From the NCBI GenBank assembly GCA_019637355.1, contig JAHBVT010000001.1, forward strand, positions 2,139,192 through 2,203,191: a DNA stretch of 64,000 bases, given 5' to 3'. The position numbers and the translations under genes are program-made. How positions within the stretch are numbered: position 1 is the first letter of the stretch; each line of letters opens with the position of its first letter. Origin of the DNA: Gemmatimonadaceae bacterium. GTDB lineage: Bacteria; Gemmatimonadota; Gemmatimonadetes; Gemmatimonadales; Gemmatimonadaceae. This document shows, piece after piece, positions 20,098 through 27,954 of the stretch. The notes beneath the pieces were generated by a model, which saw only the letters and a program-made list of their open reading frames with translations, was not told the origin of the DNA and did not search any database.

Positions 20098-20366
20098 ACT
20101 TCGGGCGGGTAGCAGACAAGCATTGGTCCACCCTGACCACTGGGGTCGCCCATGCAGAACGGGCTCCAAGTGCAGTAAGGATTGACGCTGCCGCCACACA
20201 CCCCCGAGCAGGAATTTTCGGCGGCTGCTCCGACAGGGCATCCCAAGTCGTACTGGCAGGAGCCACACCCGGGATTCCCCAATCCCGCCGCACTTGCCTC
20301 GCCACCGGTGAAACTCAGCGCTGCCATTGCAAGCACGAGAGCAGAAAGAAGACGGACTGTTCGCAT
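20094..20366 (-). CDS. Small secreted eight-cysteine peptide
   Basis: 90 residues. A signal peptide (LLSALVLAMAALSF...EASA, cleavage near residue 26) precedes a ~64-residue mature part rich in Gly, Pro and Cys. The cysteines are at 34, 37, 43, 53, 57, 65, 71 and 85; the even number fits four disulfides. I do not recognise the family. It could be a structural or signalling peptide, a bacteriocin-like product, or a metal-binding protein. Its stop overlaps the start of the DsbA-like gene, so the two are probably translationally coupled. Upstream, an 11-G tract occupies the place of the ribosome-binding site. Confidence 0.7.
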   Translation of the reverse strand: MRTVRLLSALVLAMAALSFTGGEASAAGLGNPGCGSCQYDLGCPVGAAAENSCSGVCGGSVNPYCTWSPFCMGDPSGQGGPMLVCYPPEV

Positions 20367-20367
20367 A

Positions 20368-20378
20368 CCCCCCCCCCC
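20368..20378 (-). promoter_or_regulatory. G11 homopolymer directly upstream of the peptide start
   Basis: On the coding strand eleven G residues lie one base before the ATG at 20366 and are preceded by TAATTA, a possible -10 box. The tract takes the place of a Shine-Dalgarno sequence or of the transcription start. Homopolymers of this length are prone to slippage, so expression may vary between cells. This is inferred from sequence only. Confidence 0.5.
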
Positions 20379-20620
20379 TAATTAGAAGTTACACGAGAAG
20401 GTGAGGTTCTGCGCCAACTCTGTCAAGCGTTTCTCGAGTGGTGTGCGGTGGTCGACCCAGCACAATGACCTAGGTCGATCTTCGATTCTCGCGCACCAGC
20501 ATCGCGAACTGGCTTCGCGACCAGAGGCCGAGACACTTCCGGGAAATCAGAACCTTCCCCTCCAACGTGTTGCGTTGAACACCACGACTCAGACTCGACG
20601 AGCGTACCCCAGCTAACCGA
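20379..20620. other. Gene-free stretch between the cassette and the rpsG terminator
   Basis: About 240 bases, visibly less GC-rich than the ribosomal genes around it. No supported gene is present. A minus-strand frame across it lacks recognisable sequence and runs through the terminator. It contains the upstream region of the peptide gene, including TTGACA at 20421-20426 without a well-placed -10 partner. Confidence 0.5.
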
Positions 20621-20657
20621 GAAAAGCGGGGCGGACCGTAGTATCGGCCCGCCCCGC
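20621..20657 (-). terminator. Rho-independent terminator of rpsL-rpsG
   Basis: In the minus-strand transcript a 13-bp GC stem (arms 20645-20657 and 20626-20638, with one G-U pair, loop of 6) is followed by UUUUC (20625-20621). It starts 30 bases after the rpsG stop. Transcription of rpsL-rpsG should therefore stop before the cassette. Confidence 0.75.
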
Positions 20658-20788
20658 CTAGCTTCCGTCATCCGTCTTCCGTCGACTTACCAGCGATAGT
20701 GCGCGAACGCCTTGTTCGCTTCCGCCATCCGGTGCGTGTCTTCCTTCTTCTTGATGGCGTTGCCCTCGCCCTTCGCGGCAGCGAGGAC
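20626..20788. repeat. Direct repeat copy B: intact rpsG 3' end plus terminator
   Basis: Partner of the repeat at 17935-18093. It comprises the terminator hairpin, a spacer of CTTCCGTC-type units and the last ~34 codons of rpsG. The outer left arm present beside copy A is missing here, which marks the junction of the cassette near 20620. Confidence 0.85.
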
Positions 20789-21157
20789 CTCGGCGGCCAG
20801 CTTCTCGGCCATCGACTTCTCGTTGCGCTCGCGCGAGTAGAGGATCAACCAGCGCATCGCCAGCGCGGTGCGGCGGTCCGGGCGGACCTCGACGGGCACC
20901 TGGTAGGTGGCACCGCCGACGCGGCGGGACTTCACCTCGACGACCGGCTTGAGGTTGGTCAGCGCCTGCTTGAAGACCTGCACGCCCGGCTGCTGCGCCT
21001 TGGCCTCGACGACGTCCATCGCGCCGTAGAAGATGCGCTCGGCGGTGGACTTCTTGCCCTGGTACATCAGGACGTTGATGAACTTGCTGACAGTCTGGCT
21101 GTCGTAGCGCGCATCCGGGAGGATGCTGCGCTTCACGGCACTCTTGCGGCGGCTCAT
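20687..21157 (-). CDS. rpsG: 30S ribosomal protein S7
   Basis: A 156-residue primary 16S rRNA-binding protein of the small-subunit head. It opens [20 protein letters not shown], has [20 protein letters not shown] and [20 protein letters not shown], and ends in [12 protein letters not shown]. The length is normal. The ATG abuts the rpsL TAA. A diverged copy of its 3' end lies 2.7 kb downstream, beyond a three-gene cassette. In most bacteria fusA follows directly; here it does not. Confidence 0.98.
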   Translation of the reverse strand: MSRRKSAVKRSILPDARYDSQTVSKFINVLMYQGKKSTAERIFYGAMDVVEAKAQQPGVQVFKQALTNLKPVVEVKSRRVGGATYQVPVEVRPDRRTALAMRWLILYSRERNEKSMAEKLAAEVLAAAKGEGNAIKKKEDTHRMAEANKAFAHYRW

Positions 21158-21556
21158 TTACTTCTTCCCTCCAGCCGGGGCTCCAGCCTTCGGCTTCTTG
21201 GTCCCGTACTTGGAGCGGCTCTTGTTGCGCCCGTTGACGCCGGAGGCGTCGAGCTTGCCGCGCACGATGTGGTAGCGCACGCCCGGCAGGTCCTTTACAC
21301 GGCCACCGCGGATGAGCACGATCGAGTGCTCCTGCAGGTTGTGGCCCTCGCCGGGGATGTAGGCGGTGACTTCGAAGCCGTTGACGAGACGCACGCGCGC
21401 GACCTTACGCAGCGCGGAGTTCGGCTTCTTGGGGGTGGTGGTGTACACGCGCGTGCACACGCCACGCTTGAACGGATTCTCCTTCAGAGCCGGCGCCTTA
21501 TCCTTCTTGACGACTGCCTTGCGGCTCTGCCGGACGAGTTGGTTGATCGTCGGCAT
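21158..21556 (-). CDS. rpsL: 30S ribosomal protein S12
   Basis: A 132-residue decoding-centre protein. It begins [18 protein letters not shown] and includes [20 protein letters not shown]. The lysine of TPKKPNS is intact, the wild-type state for streptomycin sensitivity, and the second resistance hotspot [13 protein letters not shown] is also normal. A short Lys/Ala/Gly tail is present. It is the first gene of its transcript; rpoBC is not adjacent, and a lipoprotein gene is divergent. Confidence 0.98.
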   Translation of the reverse strand: MPTINQLVRQSRKAVVKKDKAPALKENPFKRGVCTRVYTTTPKKPNSALRKVARVRLVNGFEVTAYIPGEGHNLQEHSIVLIRGGRVKDLPGVRYHIVRGKLDASGVNGRNKSRSKYGTKKPKAGAPAGGKK

Positions 21557-21627
21557 CGTACCCTTGGTGTTCGGACTTCTGTAACTACGTGGATCGCCCG
21601 GTCGGGCGGCACGGAACAGAGCCTTGG

Positions 21628-21656
21628 AAGCTAGCCGGACCAGCGCCGATGGTCAA
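21628..21656 (-). promoter_or_regulatory. Promoter of rpsL-rpsG
   Basis: On the minus strand TTGACC (21656-21651) and TAGCTT (21633-21628) are separated by exactly 17 bases, pointing at rpsL with a leader of about 65 bases. The -10 form TAGCTT recurs ahead of mqnB, and TAGATT occurs ahead of the MHS transporter gene. Confidence 0.6.
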
Positions 21657-21690
21657 CCGGGCGAACCTGCGGCCGATGGGGGCGTATCAT

Positions 21691-22431
21691 ATGGAACATA
21701 TGCCCGCCACCCCGAGGGTCCTCATCGCGTCCGCCGCCGTGGCGCTCGCCGTCACCGCCTGCGCCGACGAGGTCGCGGGCCCGAGGTTGGTGGAACTGGT
21801 GGCCAACCAGTCGGTGACGGTCTCGGGGCGCACGGGCTCCGAGCGGCTGTTCCGGCTCGAGGTCCCGGAGGGCGCTGGAACGCTGCGCGTGCGCCTCACC
21901 GAAGGCGCGGGCGACCCAGACCTGATTATGCGCTATGGCGCGCGGCCGGAGCCCGGGCTGGTGACCTGCCTGTCGGAATCGGACGGCCCCGAAGAGGAGT
22001 GCCTGATCGACGCCCCCACGGCGGGCAACTGGTACATCCTCGTCTATGGGTACACCGCGTATGACGACGTCCGGCTCATCCCGCAGATCCTTGCGCAGAC
22101 GGGGGCCACCCCCGTCACCAGCGGCGTGCCGGTCAGCGGCCTCAGCGGCGGCCAGGGCGACTTCCGGATGTTCAGCATCGACGTGCCGCCGGGCGTGCAA
22201 AACCTGACCGTCACGCTCGACGCCGTCGGTGACGCCGATCTGTATGTGCGCCGTTCCACCTTTCCGCTGCTCAACCAGTATGACTGCGCGTCGTTCACCG
22301 TCGGCGGCGACGAGCTCTGCAGCATCGCCGCCCCGCAGGCCGGCACCTGGTACCTGCGCATCGAGGGCTTCGAGCCATACTCCGGCGCCACGCTCACGGC
22401 CACGCTGACGATGCCGGATCCCGAGCCGTAG
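21691..22431 (+). CDS. Lipoprotein with two pre-peptidase C-terminal (PPC) domains
   Basis: 246 residues from ATG 21691; a second ATG three codons on is possible. A signal sequence ends in LAVTAC, a lipobox. Two homologous beta-sandwich units follow. The first runs from VTVSGRTGSERLFRLEVPEG to GNWYILVYGYTAYDDV, the second from VSGLSGGQGDFRMFSIDVPPG to GTWYLRIEGFEPYSGATL. Each has the DPDLI/DADLYVR motif of PPC domains. Such domains usually sit on secreted proteases; here they stand alone. Envelope location is predicted; the function is unknown. It is divergent from rpsL. Confidence 0.8.
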   Translation: MEHMPATPRVLIASAAVALAVTACADEVAGPRLVELVANQSVTVSGRTGSERLFRLEVPEGAGTLRVRLTEGAGDPDLIMRYGARPEPGLVTCLSESDGPEEECLIDAPTAGNWYILVYGYTAYDDVRLIPQILAQTGATPVTSGVPVSGLSGGQGDFRMFSIDVPPGVQNLTVTLDAVGDADLYVRRSTFPLLNQYDCASFTVGGDELCSIAAPQAGTWYLRIEGFEPYSGATLTATLTMPDPEP

Positions 22432-22467
22432 TCATTCGTGCCGGGGGCGTGCATTGTTCACCGGATA

Positions 22468-25125
22468 ATGCGCCCCCCGATTCTCGCGACCGCCCTCGCC
22501 CTGGCCCTTGTGGCCGCGCCCCTCGCCGCCCAGCAACCCGTGGCAGGCGACACCCTGCCCCGCCCGACGCTCCAGATCCTCCCGATCACGGAGGAGATCG
22601 TCATCGACGGGCGGTTGGACGAGGCGGCCTGGGCGCGCGCGCAGCCCGCCACCGACTGGGTGCAGTCGCAGCCGCGCACGGGTGCCCCGGCGAGCCAACG
22701 CGCCGAGGCGCGCGTGCTGCTCGACGGCAGCAACGTGTACGTCGGCTTCCGCCTCTACGACACGGCACCGGACAGCATCGGCCTGCAGCTCGCGCGTCGC
22801 GACGTGGGCGACACGTTTACAGACTGGGTCTACGTAGGCTTCGACAGCTACGGCGACCGCCGCACGGCCTTCGTGTTCGCCATCAGCCCGCGCGGCGTGC
22901 AGCGCGACGGGTACGTTTTCAATGACAACAACTACGACGAGCAGTGGGATGCGGTCTGGCAGTCCGCCGCCCGCGTTGACTCACTGGGCTGGACAGCGGA
23001 GATGCGGATCCCCCTGTCGCAGCTCCGCTACGCGGTCGGCGATTCGAGCCGCACCTGGGGCATCAACTTCCTGCGTGAAATCGCGCGCAATGGCGAGAGC
23101 TCGTACTGGAGCCCCCGCCCTCCGACCTATCCGGGCGACGTCTCGCGCTTCGGCACGCTGACGGGGCTGGGCGCACTGGGCCGTAGCCTGCCAGTGGAGG
23201 CGATTCCCTACGCGCGCAGTCAACTCAACACGTTGCCGCCGGACCCGGGGAACCCCTTCCACGCCGACGCCCGCGGAGAGGTGGCAGTGGGACTCGACGT
23301 GCGCGCGCGACTACCGAAGTCGCTGTCGATGACGGCGACGGTGAACCCGGACTTCGGGCAAGTCGAAGCCGACCCGGCGGTCGTCAACCTCTCGGCGTTC
23401 GAGGTGTTCTTCCCCGAGCGGCGCCCGTTCTTCCTCGAGAATTTCGACACCTTCCGCTTCGGTGGCACGACGACCTTCAACGACAACGACGCGCCCAGCT
23501 TCTTCTACACGCGGCGCGTCGGTCGCGCCCCGCGCGGCCGCATCGACGCCCCGTTCACCGAGATCCCGAACCAAACCCCCATCCTCGGCGCCGTGAAGCT
23601 CAGCGGCACCACGCCCGGCGGCTGGGCGATCGGCTCGCTGCACGCGACGACGGGACACGAGGTCGGGCGCGGTAGCGACGGCGTTGGGCCGTCGACGGAG
23701 GGCGTCGTGGAGCCACTCACGAACTCGCACGTCACGCGCGTGCGGCGCCTGATGCGCGGGGGCTTCTCGTCAGTGGGTGCGTTCGGGTCCTGGGTGGAAC
23801 GCGCGCAGGGGGACTCGGCGCTGATGGCGTTGATGCCGCGGCGCGCCGTCGTGAGCGGCGTGGACTTCGAGCACGCCTTCGGCGAACGCGCCTACACCGT
23901 GAGCGGTGTCGCGTCGCAGAGCCACGTGACGGGCACGGCGGAGGCCATCGCGATGCTGCAGCGCGCCAACTATCGCTCCTTCCAGCGGCCCGACGCCGAC
24001 CATCTCACCTACGACGACAGTCGCACGGCACTGCGCGGCGGCTACTACGCGCTCTCGGCGGCCAAGACTTCCGGTCGCCTCACGGCCTCCGTGACCGCCG
24101 AACAGCTCGATGCCGGCTTCGAGACCAACGACCTCGGGTTCCAGACGCGCTCCGACCTGCGGTCGGTGAGCACGGGCACGTTCTTCCGGCAGCCGGAGCG
24201 TACACGGCGGTTGCAGTCGTGGAGCACGGGTGTCTTCTCGACCTTCTCGTGGACCGGCGGCGGCGACAACATCGAGCGACGGCTCGCGTCCTTTAGCGAA
24301 GTGCAGTTCCACAACTTCTGGACCGTCGGCATCGAGGGCAACGTGGAAGCCGGCCAGTACAACGAGCGGCTGCTGCGCGGCGGACCCATCGCCGAGCGTC
24401 CGCTCTCGTCGCGCGGCGAGCTCTTCGCCCGCAGCGACCGGCGGCGGCCGCTCATCATCGGCGCCGGTGTCGGGGTGGCGGTGGACCGCGCCGGTCGGCG
24501 CAGCCGTGGCGTCGGCGTGGAGTTCGACTGGCGCCCGCAGCCGGCGCTTCGCCTGCGGGTGGAGCCAGAGTTCTCGTTCAACCAGATTGTGGACCAGTAC
24601 GTCACCGTGCGCACGGACGCGCTGGCAACCGACACCTACGGCAGTCGCTACGTGTTCGCCGACGTGCGCCAGCGCGAGGCGCGGCTCAACACGCGGCTCG
24701 ACTGGACCTTCTCGCCGTACGTGTCGCTGCAGCTGTTCCTGCAGCCCTTCGCCTCGGCGGGGCGCTTCGAACGCTACAAGGAGTTCCTCGAACCTCGGCG
24801 CTTCCGCTTCGCGGTGTATGGCGCCGACCAAGGCACGGTGACGCGCGACGGCAGTACGGTGACGGTCGACCCAGACGGAGCAGGCCCGGCACCGTCGTTC
24901 AGCTTCGCCGAGCGGGACTACACGGCGCGCGAGTTGCGCGGCAACGCGGTGCTGCGCTGGGAGCTCAGGCCGGGCTCGACGGTGTTCTTCGTGTGGCAGC
25001 AGACGCGCGATGCCTTCATCGCCGGCGACGCGGATCTGAACGCGGCGGGCCAGCTGGGCAGCCTGCTGAGTGAACCCTCGCGGAACGTGTTCCTGGTGAA
25101 GCTCGCGTGGTGGCTCGGGCGCTAG
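22468..25125 (+). CDS. DUF5916 protein with CBM9-like N-terminal domain
   Basis: 885 residues. A signal peptide (ILATALALALVAAPLAA) is followed by a carbohydrate-binding family 9-like domain at about 35-230 (EIVIDGRLDEAAWARA, WTAEMRIPLSQLRY). The DUF5916 region has NPDFGQVEADPAVVNLSAFE and FFPERRPFFLENFDTF. The C-terminal 600 residues have alternating patterns and end in VFLVKLAWWLGR, compatible with an outer-membrane beta barrel. The family is widespread in Bacteroidota and Gemmatimonadota and has no established biochemical role. No operon partner. Confidence 0.85.
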   Translation: MRPPILATALALALVAAPLAAQQPVAGDTLPRPTLQILPITEEIVIDGRLDEAAWARAQPATDWVQSQPRTGAPASQRAEARVLLDGSNVYVGFRLYDTAPDSIGLQLARRDVGDTFTDWVYVGFDSYGDRRTAFVFAISPRGVQRDGYVFNDNNYDEQWDAVWQSAARVDSLGWTAEMRIPLSQLRYAVGDSSRTWGINFLREIARNGESSYWSPRPPTYPGDVSRFGTLTGLGALGRSLPVEAIPYARSQLNTLPPDPGNPFHADARGEVAVGLDVRARLPKSLSMTATVNPDFGQVEADPAVVNLSAFEVFFPERRPFFLENFDTFRFGGTTTFNDNDAPSFFYTRRVGRAPRGRIDAPFTEIPNQTPILGAVKLSGTTPGGWAIGSLHATTGHEVGRGSDGVGPSTEGVVEPLTNSHVTRVRRLMRGGFSSVGAFGSWVERAQGDSALMALMPRRAVVSGVDFEHAFGERAYTVSGVASQSHVTGTAEAIAMLQRANYRSFQRPDADHLTYDDSRTALRGGYYALSAAKTSGRLTASVTAEQLDAGFETNDLGFQTRSDLRSVSTGTFFRQPERTRRLQSWSTGVFSTFSWTGGGDNIERRLASFSEVQFHNFWTVGIEGNVEAGQYNERLLRGGPIAERPLSSRGELFARSDRRRPLIIGAGVGVAVDRAGRRSRGVGVEFDWRPQPALRLRVEPEFSFNQIVDQYVTVRTDALATDTYGSRYVFADVRQREARLNTRLDWTFSPYVSLQLFLQPFASAGRFERYKEFLEPRRFRFAVYGADQGTVTRDGSTVTVDPDGAGPAPSFSFAERDYTARELRGNAVLRWELRPGSTVFFVWQQTRDAFIAGDADLNAAGQLGSLLSEPSRNVFLVKLAWWLGR

Positions 25126-25129
25126 GCGC

Positions 25130-26584
25130 CTAGGTGCCGATAAAGGTGTCCACCGGCAGCGCGTTCTGGCCGCGCACGCGCTGCTCGTACGCACCGCAGA
25201 CCTGCGCGACACCGTTGGCGTAATACGAGATCAGTTCACGCCCACGTGGCAGAATGACATAGCTGTCGCCCTGCTTGAGCAAGACGCGGCGCATCTTGAG
25301 CATCCGATAGGCGCGTTCGAACGACTCGGCGCCCTCGCGCTGCGGTTCCACGAGCTCGGCCCCCGCGGCGACCAGCACGTCGCGCAACTCCTCGATGCGC
25401 GCCAAGAGGGCCGCCTCGGGGACGATCTCCGCGTCGAAGGTCTGGAGCGCGGCGCAGACCAGCGGCACGGCCGTCACCGGCATGATGGCGCCGATGCGCT
25501 GCATCATCTCGTCGCAGAACGACTGCACGGCGGCGAGGCGTTCGGGACGCTCGCGCTCGAACAGCGGAGCTCCCTCGTCGGCGAGACGCGCGAGCCAGGG
25601 CGCCAGCGGCACCGGCTCGCCGATGACGACGGCGGCGCGGCCGTAGCGCTTCCAGCGCCCGGTGCCCATCCGGCCAAAGCTGCACACGGCGAAGTTGACC
25701 ACCTCGCGGAACTGCGCGAGCCGCGAGGGCGCGGGCACGCCCTCGTTGGTGCGGAGTTCGCGCAGCAGCGAGCGATCCTCCAGCACGCGATCGTAGTTGA
25801 GGCCCACCGGCACCACGTAGAGGCGCTCGGCGAAACCCGGCTCACGCGCCGTGCCGATGAGATAGTCGAGCATCCCGATCTTGGCCGGCCGCAGGCGACC
25901 GTCGCGCGAGAGGCCGCCCTCGGGAAACAGGCCCTGTGTAACGCCGTTGCGCGTGATGAGCTGCACGTAGCGCTCGAGCACCGTGTGATACAGCGGCTCG
26001 CGGTAGCGACGACGGATGAAGTACGAGCCGAAGCTCTTGAACAGATACTCGAGCGGAAACACGCGGGCCCACTCGCCCACGGCGTAGGAGATTGCGACCT
26101 GCCCAGCCAACGCGTACGAGGCCAGCACATAGTCCGCGTTGGAGCGGTGGTTGAGCAGGTAGATGACGATGCTCTCGCGCGGGAGTCGCTCGAAGACTTC
26201 AGGGTTACGGATTTTGACCGTCGTCTTGAAGAACAGGCCCAGCGCGGCCTTGGCGATGCCGTAGCCGAACTGGTAGTACATAAAGAGGTTGAAGGCCGGG
26301 ACGATCTCGTCGAGATAGCGCTCGACCTTGCGCCACACCTCGGCGCGCGGACGTCCGTGCTCCTCGGCGTGGGCCGCCACCGCCTGCGCGATGTGCTCGT
26401 CGGCGAGCAGCGCCTGCACGATGTAGCGCTTGCCGGTGAGCTTGAAGCGGTCGACGCGGGCGCGGAAGCGCAGCAGCGCGCGGCGCGCGGCCTTCGCGGT
26501 CCAGCGGCGCCACATTGCGGTGGCAAGCGCCGCCAGCAGGGCGAGGGCACTGACCCAGAGCAATGCCCGCGCCGAGGTGCTCAC
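25130..26584 (-). CDS. plsB: PlsB-like glycerol-3-phosphate acyltransferase family protein
   Basis: 484 residues from the GTG at 26584, whose GTGA overlap with the upstream stop fixes the start. An N-terminal membrane segment ([17 protein letters not shown]) is followed by a helical domain, then the acyltransferase domain. The HX4D motif is H146-D151 in LLNHRSNADYV, and FPEGG lies at 220-224. The length is close to short bacterial or DHAPAT-type homologues and much shorter than E. coli PlsB (~807). It probably performs an acyl transfer in phospholipid synthesis at the inner membrane; exact acceptor uncertain. It is last in an operon with a TPR-like protein and an FKBP. Confidence 0.8.
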   Translation of the reverse strand: MSTSARALLWVSALALLAALATAMWRRWTAKAARRALLRFRARVDRFKLTGKRYIVQALLADEHIAQAVAAHAEEHGRPRAEVWRKVERYLDEIVPAFNLFMYYQFGYGIAKAALGLFFKTTVKIRNPEVFERLPRESIVIYLLNHRSNADYVLASYALAGQVAISYAVGEWARVFPLEYLFKSFGSYFIRRRYREPLYHTVLERYVQLITRNGVTQGLFPEGGLSRDGRLRPAKIGMLDYLIGTAREPGFAERLYVVPVGLNYDRVLEDRSLLRELRTNEGVPAPSRLAQFREVVNFAVCSFGRMGTGRWKRYGRAAVVIGEPVPLAPWLARLADEGAPLFERERPERLAAVQSFCDEMMQRIGAIMPVTAVPLVCAALQTFDAEIVPEAALLARIEELRDVLVAAGAELVEPQREGAESFERAYRMLKMRRVLLKQGDSYVILPRGRELISYYANGVAQVCGAYEQRVRGQNALPVDTFIGT

Positions 26585-27231
26585 GCCTCGCTGCGCCTCG
26601 CCTTCAGTGCAGCCAGTGCCTCGCGCGCGCCTTCGGCCTCGCGCGTTCCCGGGAAGCCGTCGATCAATCGTCGGAGCTCGACCATCGCACGCCCCTCGTC
26701 GCGCAGCTGGCCGAGGTAGAGGTCGACGATCTTTTGCTGCACGTAGCGCCGCAGGTCGGGCGTGCCGGAGCCGAGTGCGCGGGCGCGGAGATAGTGCTGC
26801 ATCGCAGCCTCGGCGTCCTTGCGCGCGCGCAGGTGGAAGTCGGCCGCGCGCACGATGGTCATCGCGTGCTCGGGTGCCTCGGCCACGGCATCTGTCCACG
26901 CGAGGGCGGCTCCGTCGAGTTCGCCGCGAATTTCGAGCGCCTCGATATGCGAGAACGTCGGCGTGTACGCGGTGCTGTCGCCGGAGGGGCTGTACACGGA
27001 GTTGGCAAAGGCAGTGCCACTCTTGTGCAGCATCCGCATAATGCCGTACCCGGTGCCGAAACCGAGCACCCCACCGAGAAGCGTCACCAGTGGGTGATTG
27101 GGCACGTGCCCCTTGGCTTGCAGCAGGACTGTGAAGAACAGCCCGAGCACGCCGGTGATCATCCCGTGCATCCCGCCGCCGGAGACGAAGCGCTCCGCGT
27201 TGCTCTGCCCGCTGTGCTCGTGGGTGCGCAT
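26581..27231 (-). CDS. Membrane protein with TPR-like repeats
   Basis: 216 residues. The ATG at 27231 follows AAGGAG at good spacing; more upstream in-frame ATGs would overlap the FKBP gene. Two hydrophobic segments near the N-terminus (GMITGVLGLFFTVLLQA and LVTLLGGVLGFGTGYGIM) are followed by a helical repeat region with AAMQHYLRARALG and GRAMVELRRLIDGFPG, typical of TPR units. No enzymatic motif is seen. It may be a scaffold for its operon partners; inferred. Confidence 0.65.
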   Translation of the reverse strand: MRTHEHSGQSNAERFVSGGGMHGMITGVLGLFFTVLLQAKGHVPNHPLVTLLGGVLGFGTGYGIMRMLHKSGTAFANSVYSPSGDSTAYTPTFSHIEALEIRGELDGAALAWTDAVAEAPEHAMTIVRAADFHLRARKDAEAAMQHYLRARALGSGTPDLRRYVQQKIVDLYLGQLRDEGRAMVELRRLIDGFPGTREAEGAREALAALKARRSEA

Positions 27232-27241
27232 CGGGTGCTCC

Positions 27242-27805
27242 TTATCGCGCGACAAAGCCTGCGACGTCGCTCCACGGCGCACAGCCGGGAGCGGGCGCGC
27301 CAGGCACACGTGGCAGCGTATCGCGCACGGCGAGGAGCTCGACGTCGAAGATCAGTGTCGCGGCGGGTGGGATGACCGGCGGCCGTCCGAGCGGACCGTA
27401 GGCAAGCTGCTGCGGAATGATGAGTCGGCGCTGGCCGCCTTCGCGCATCCCGTCGAAGCCGACGTCCCAGCCGAGGATGACGCGGCGGAACCCCAGTGGC
27501 ACCGCGATCGGCTCGCGCGGCGTTCCGCGCGGCGTGGTGTCGCGCGAGGAGTCGAACTTGGTGCCGTCAGTGAGCCAACCGGTGTAATGCGCGTAGACGC
27601 AGCGCTGGAAGGCGGCCTCCTCGCCCGTGCCGACGACGAGCTCGATGGCCTCGAGCGCCACCAGCGCACGCGATGGGAGGTCGGTGGGCGGGATGGGCTC
27701 GGCGAACCGTGGCGCGGGCGGCGGGGCCGGCACGGTCGCAGCGCGCGGGATGCAGGCGGTGGCGAGAACGAGCAGTAACAGCACGACGGCGCGGGATGAC
27801 GCCAC
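27242..27805 (-). CDS. FKBP-type peptidyl-prolyl isomerase lipoprotein
   Basis: 187 residues. A signal sequence ends in VLATAC, a lipobox. An FKBP domain follows, with VYAHYTGWLTDGTKFDSS, the segment VILGWDVGFDGMREGGQRRL, and IIPQQLAYGPLG then IPPAATLIFDVELLAV. All main FKBP signatures are present, so it should be an active proline isomerase assisting folding in the periplasm, tethered to a membrane. It is the first gene of the FKBP-TPR-PlsB set. Confidence 0.92.
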   Translation of the reverse strand: MASSRAVVLLLLVLATACIPRAATVPAPPPAPRFAEPIPPTDLPSRALVALEAIELVVGTGEEAAFQRCVYAHYTGWLTDGTKFDSSRDTTPRGTPREPIAVPLGFRRVILGWDVGFDGMREGGQRRLIIPQQLAYGPLGRPPVIPPAATLIFDVELLAVRDTLPRVPGAPAPGCAPWSDVAGFVAR

Positions 27806-27941
27806 GCGGGGGCTCCGGAAGGGGAAAGACTTCAGCGCTGAAGCTATGGCTCAGGGGGGACGCCGGAAAGCCAGCCTGCGGCGGACATCCGAAGGTCAGC
27901 CCGAGGGGCCGAACCCGATGGCAGGGCGGACCCGGCCGACG

Positions 27942-27947
27942 TAGGTT
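27942..27947 (+). promoter_or_regulatory. Candidate -10 box just upstream of a GTG start
   Basis: TAGGTT ends 7 bases before the GTG at 27955, so transcription would start at or next to the start codon (leaderless). It fits the TAGNTT pattern seen at three other genes here. No -35 box is evident. Confidence 0.3.
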
Positions 27948-27954
27948 GGGAGCC

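Noticed and set aside
20421-20426. TTGACA upstream of the peptide gene as a promoter -35
   Set aside because: No -10-like sequence lies 16-19 bases downstream; the nearest candidate TAATTA is about 40 bases away.
20423-20671. 82-codon minus-strand frame between the peptide gene and rpsG
   Set aside because: It crosses the terminator hairpin and has no recognisable sequence or ribosome-binding site.
22464-22469. GATAAT as a -10 box for the DUF5916 gene
   Set aside because: It overlaps the start codon of an intact signal peptide, so it cannot drive this start.
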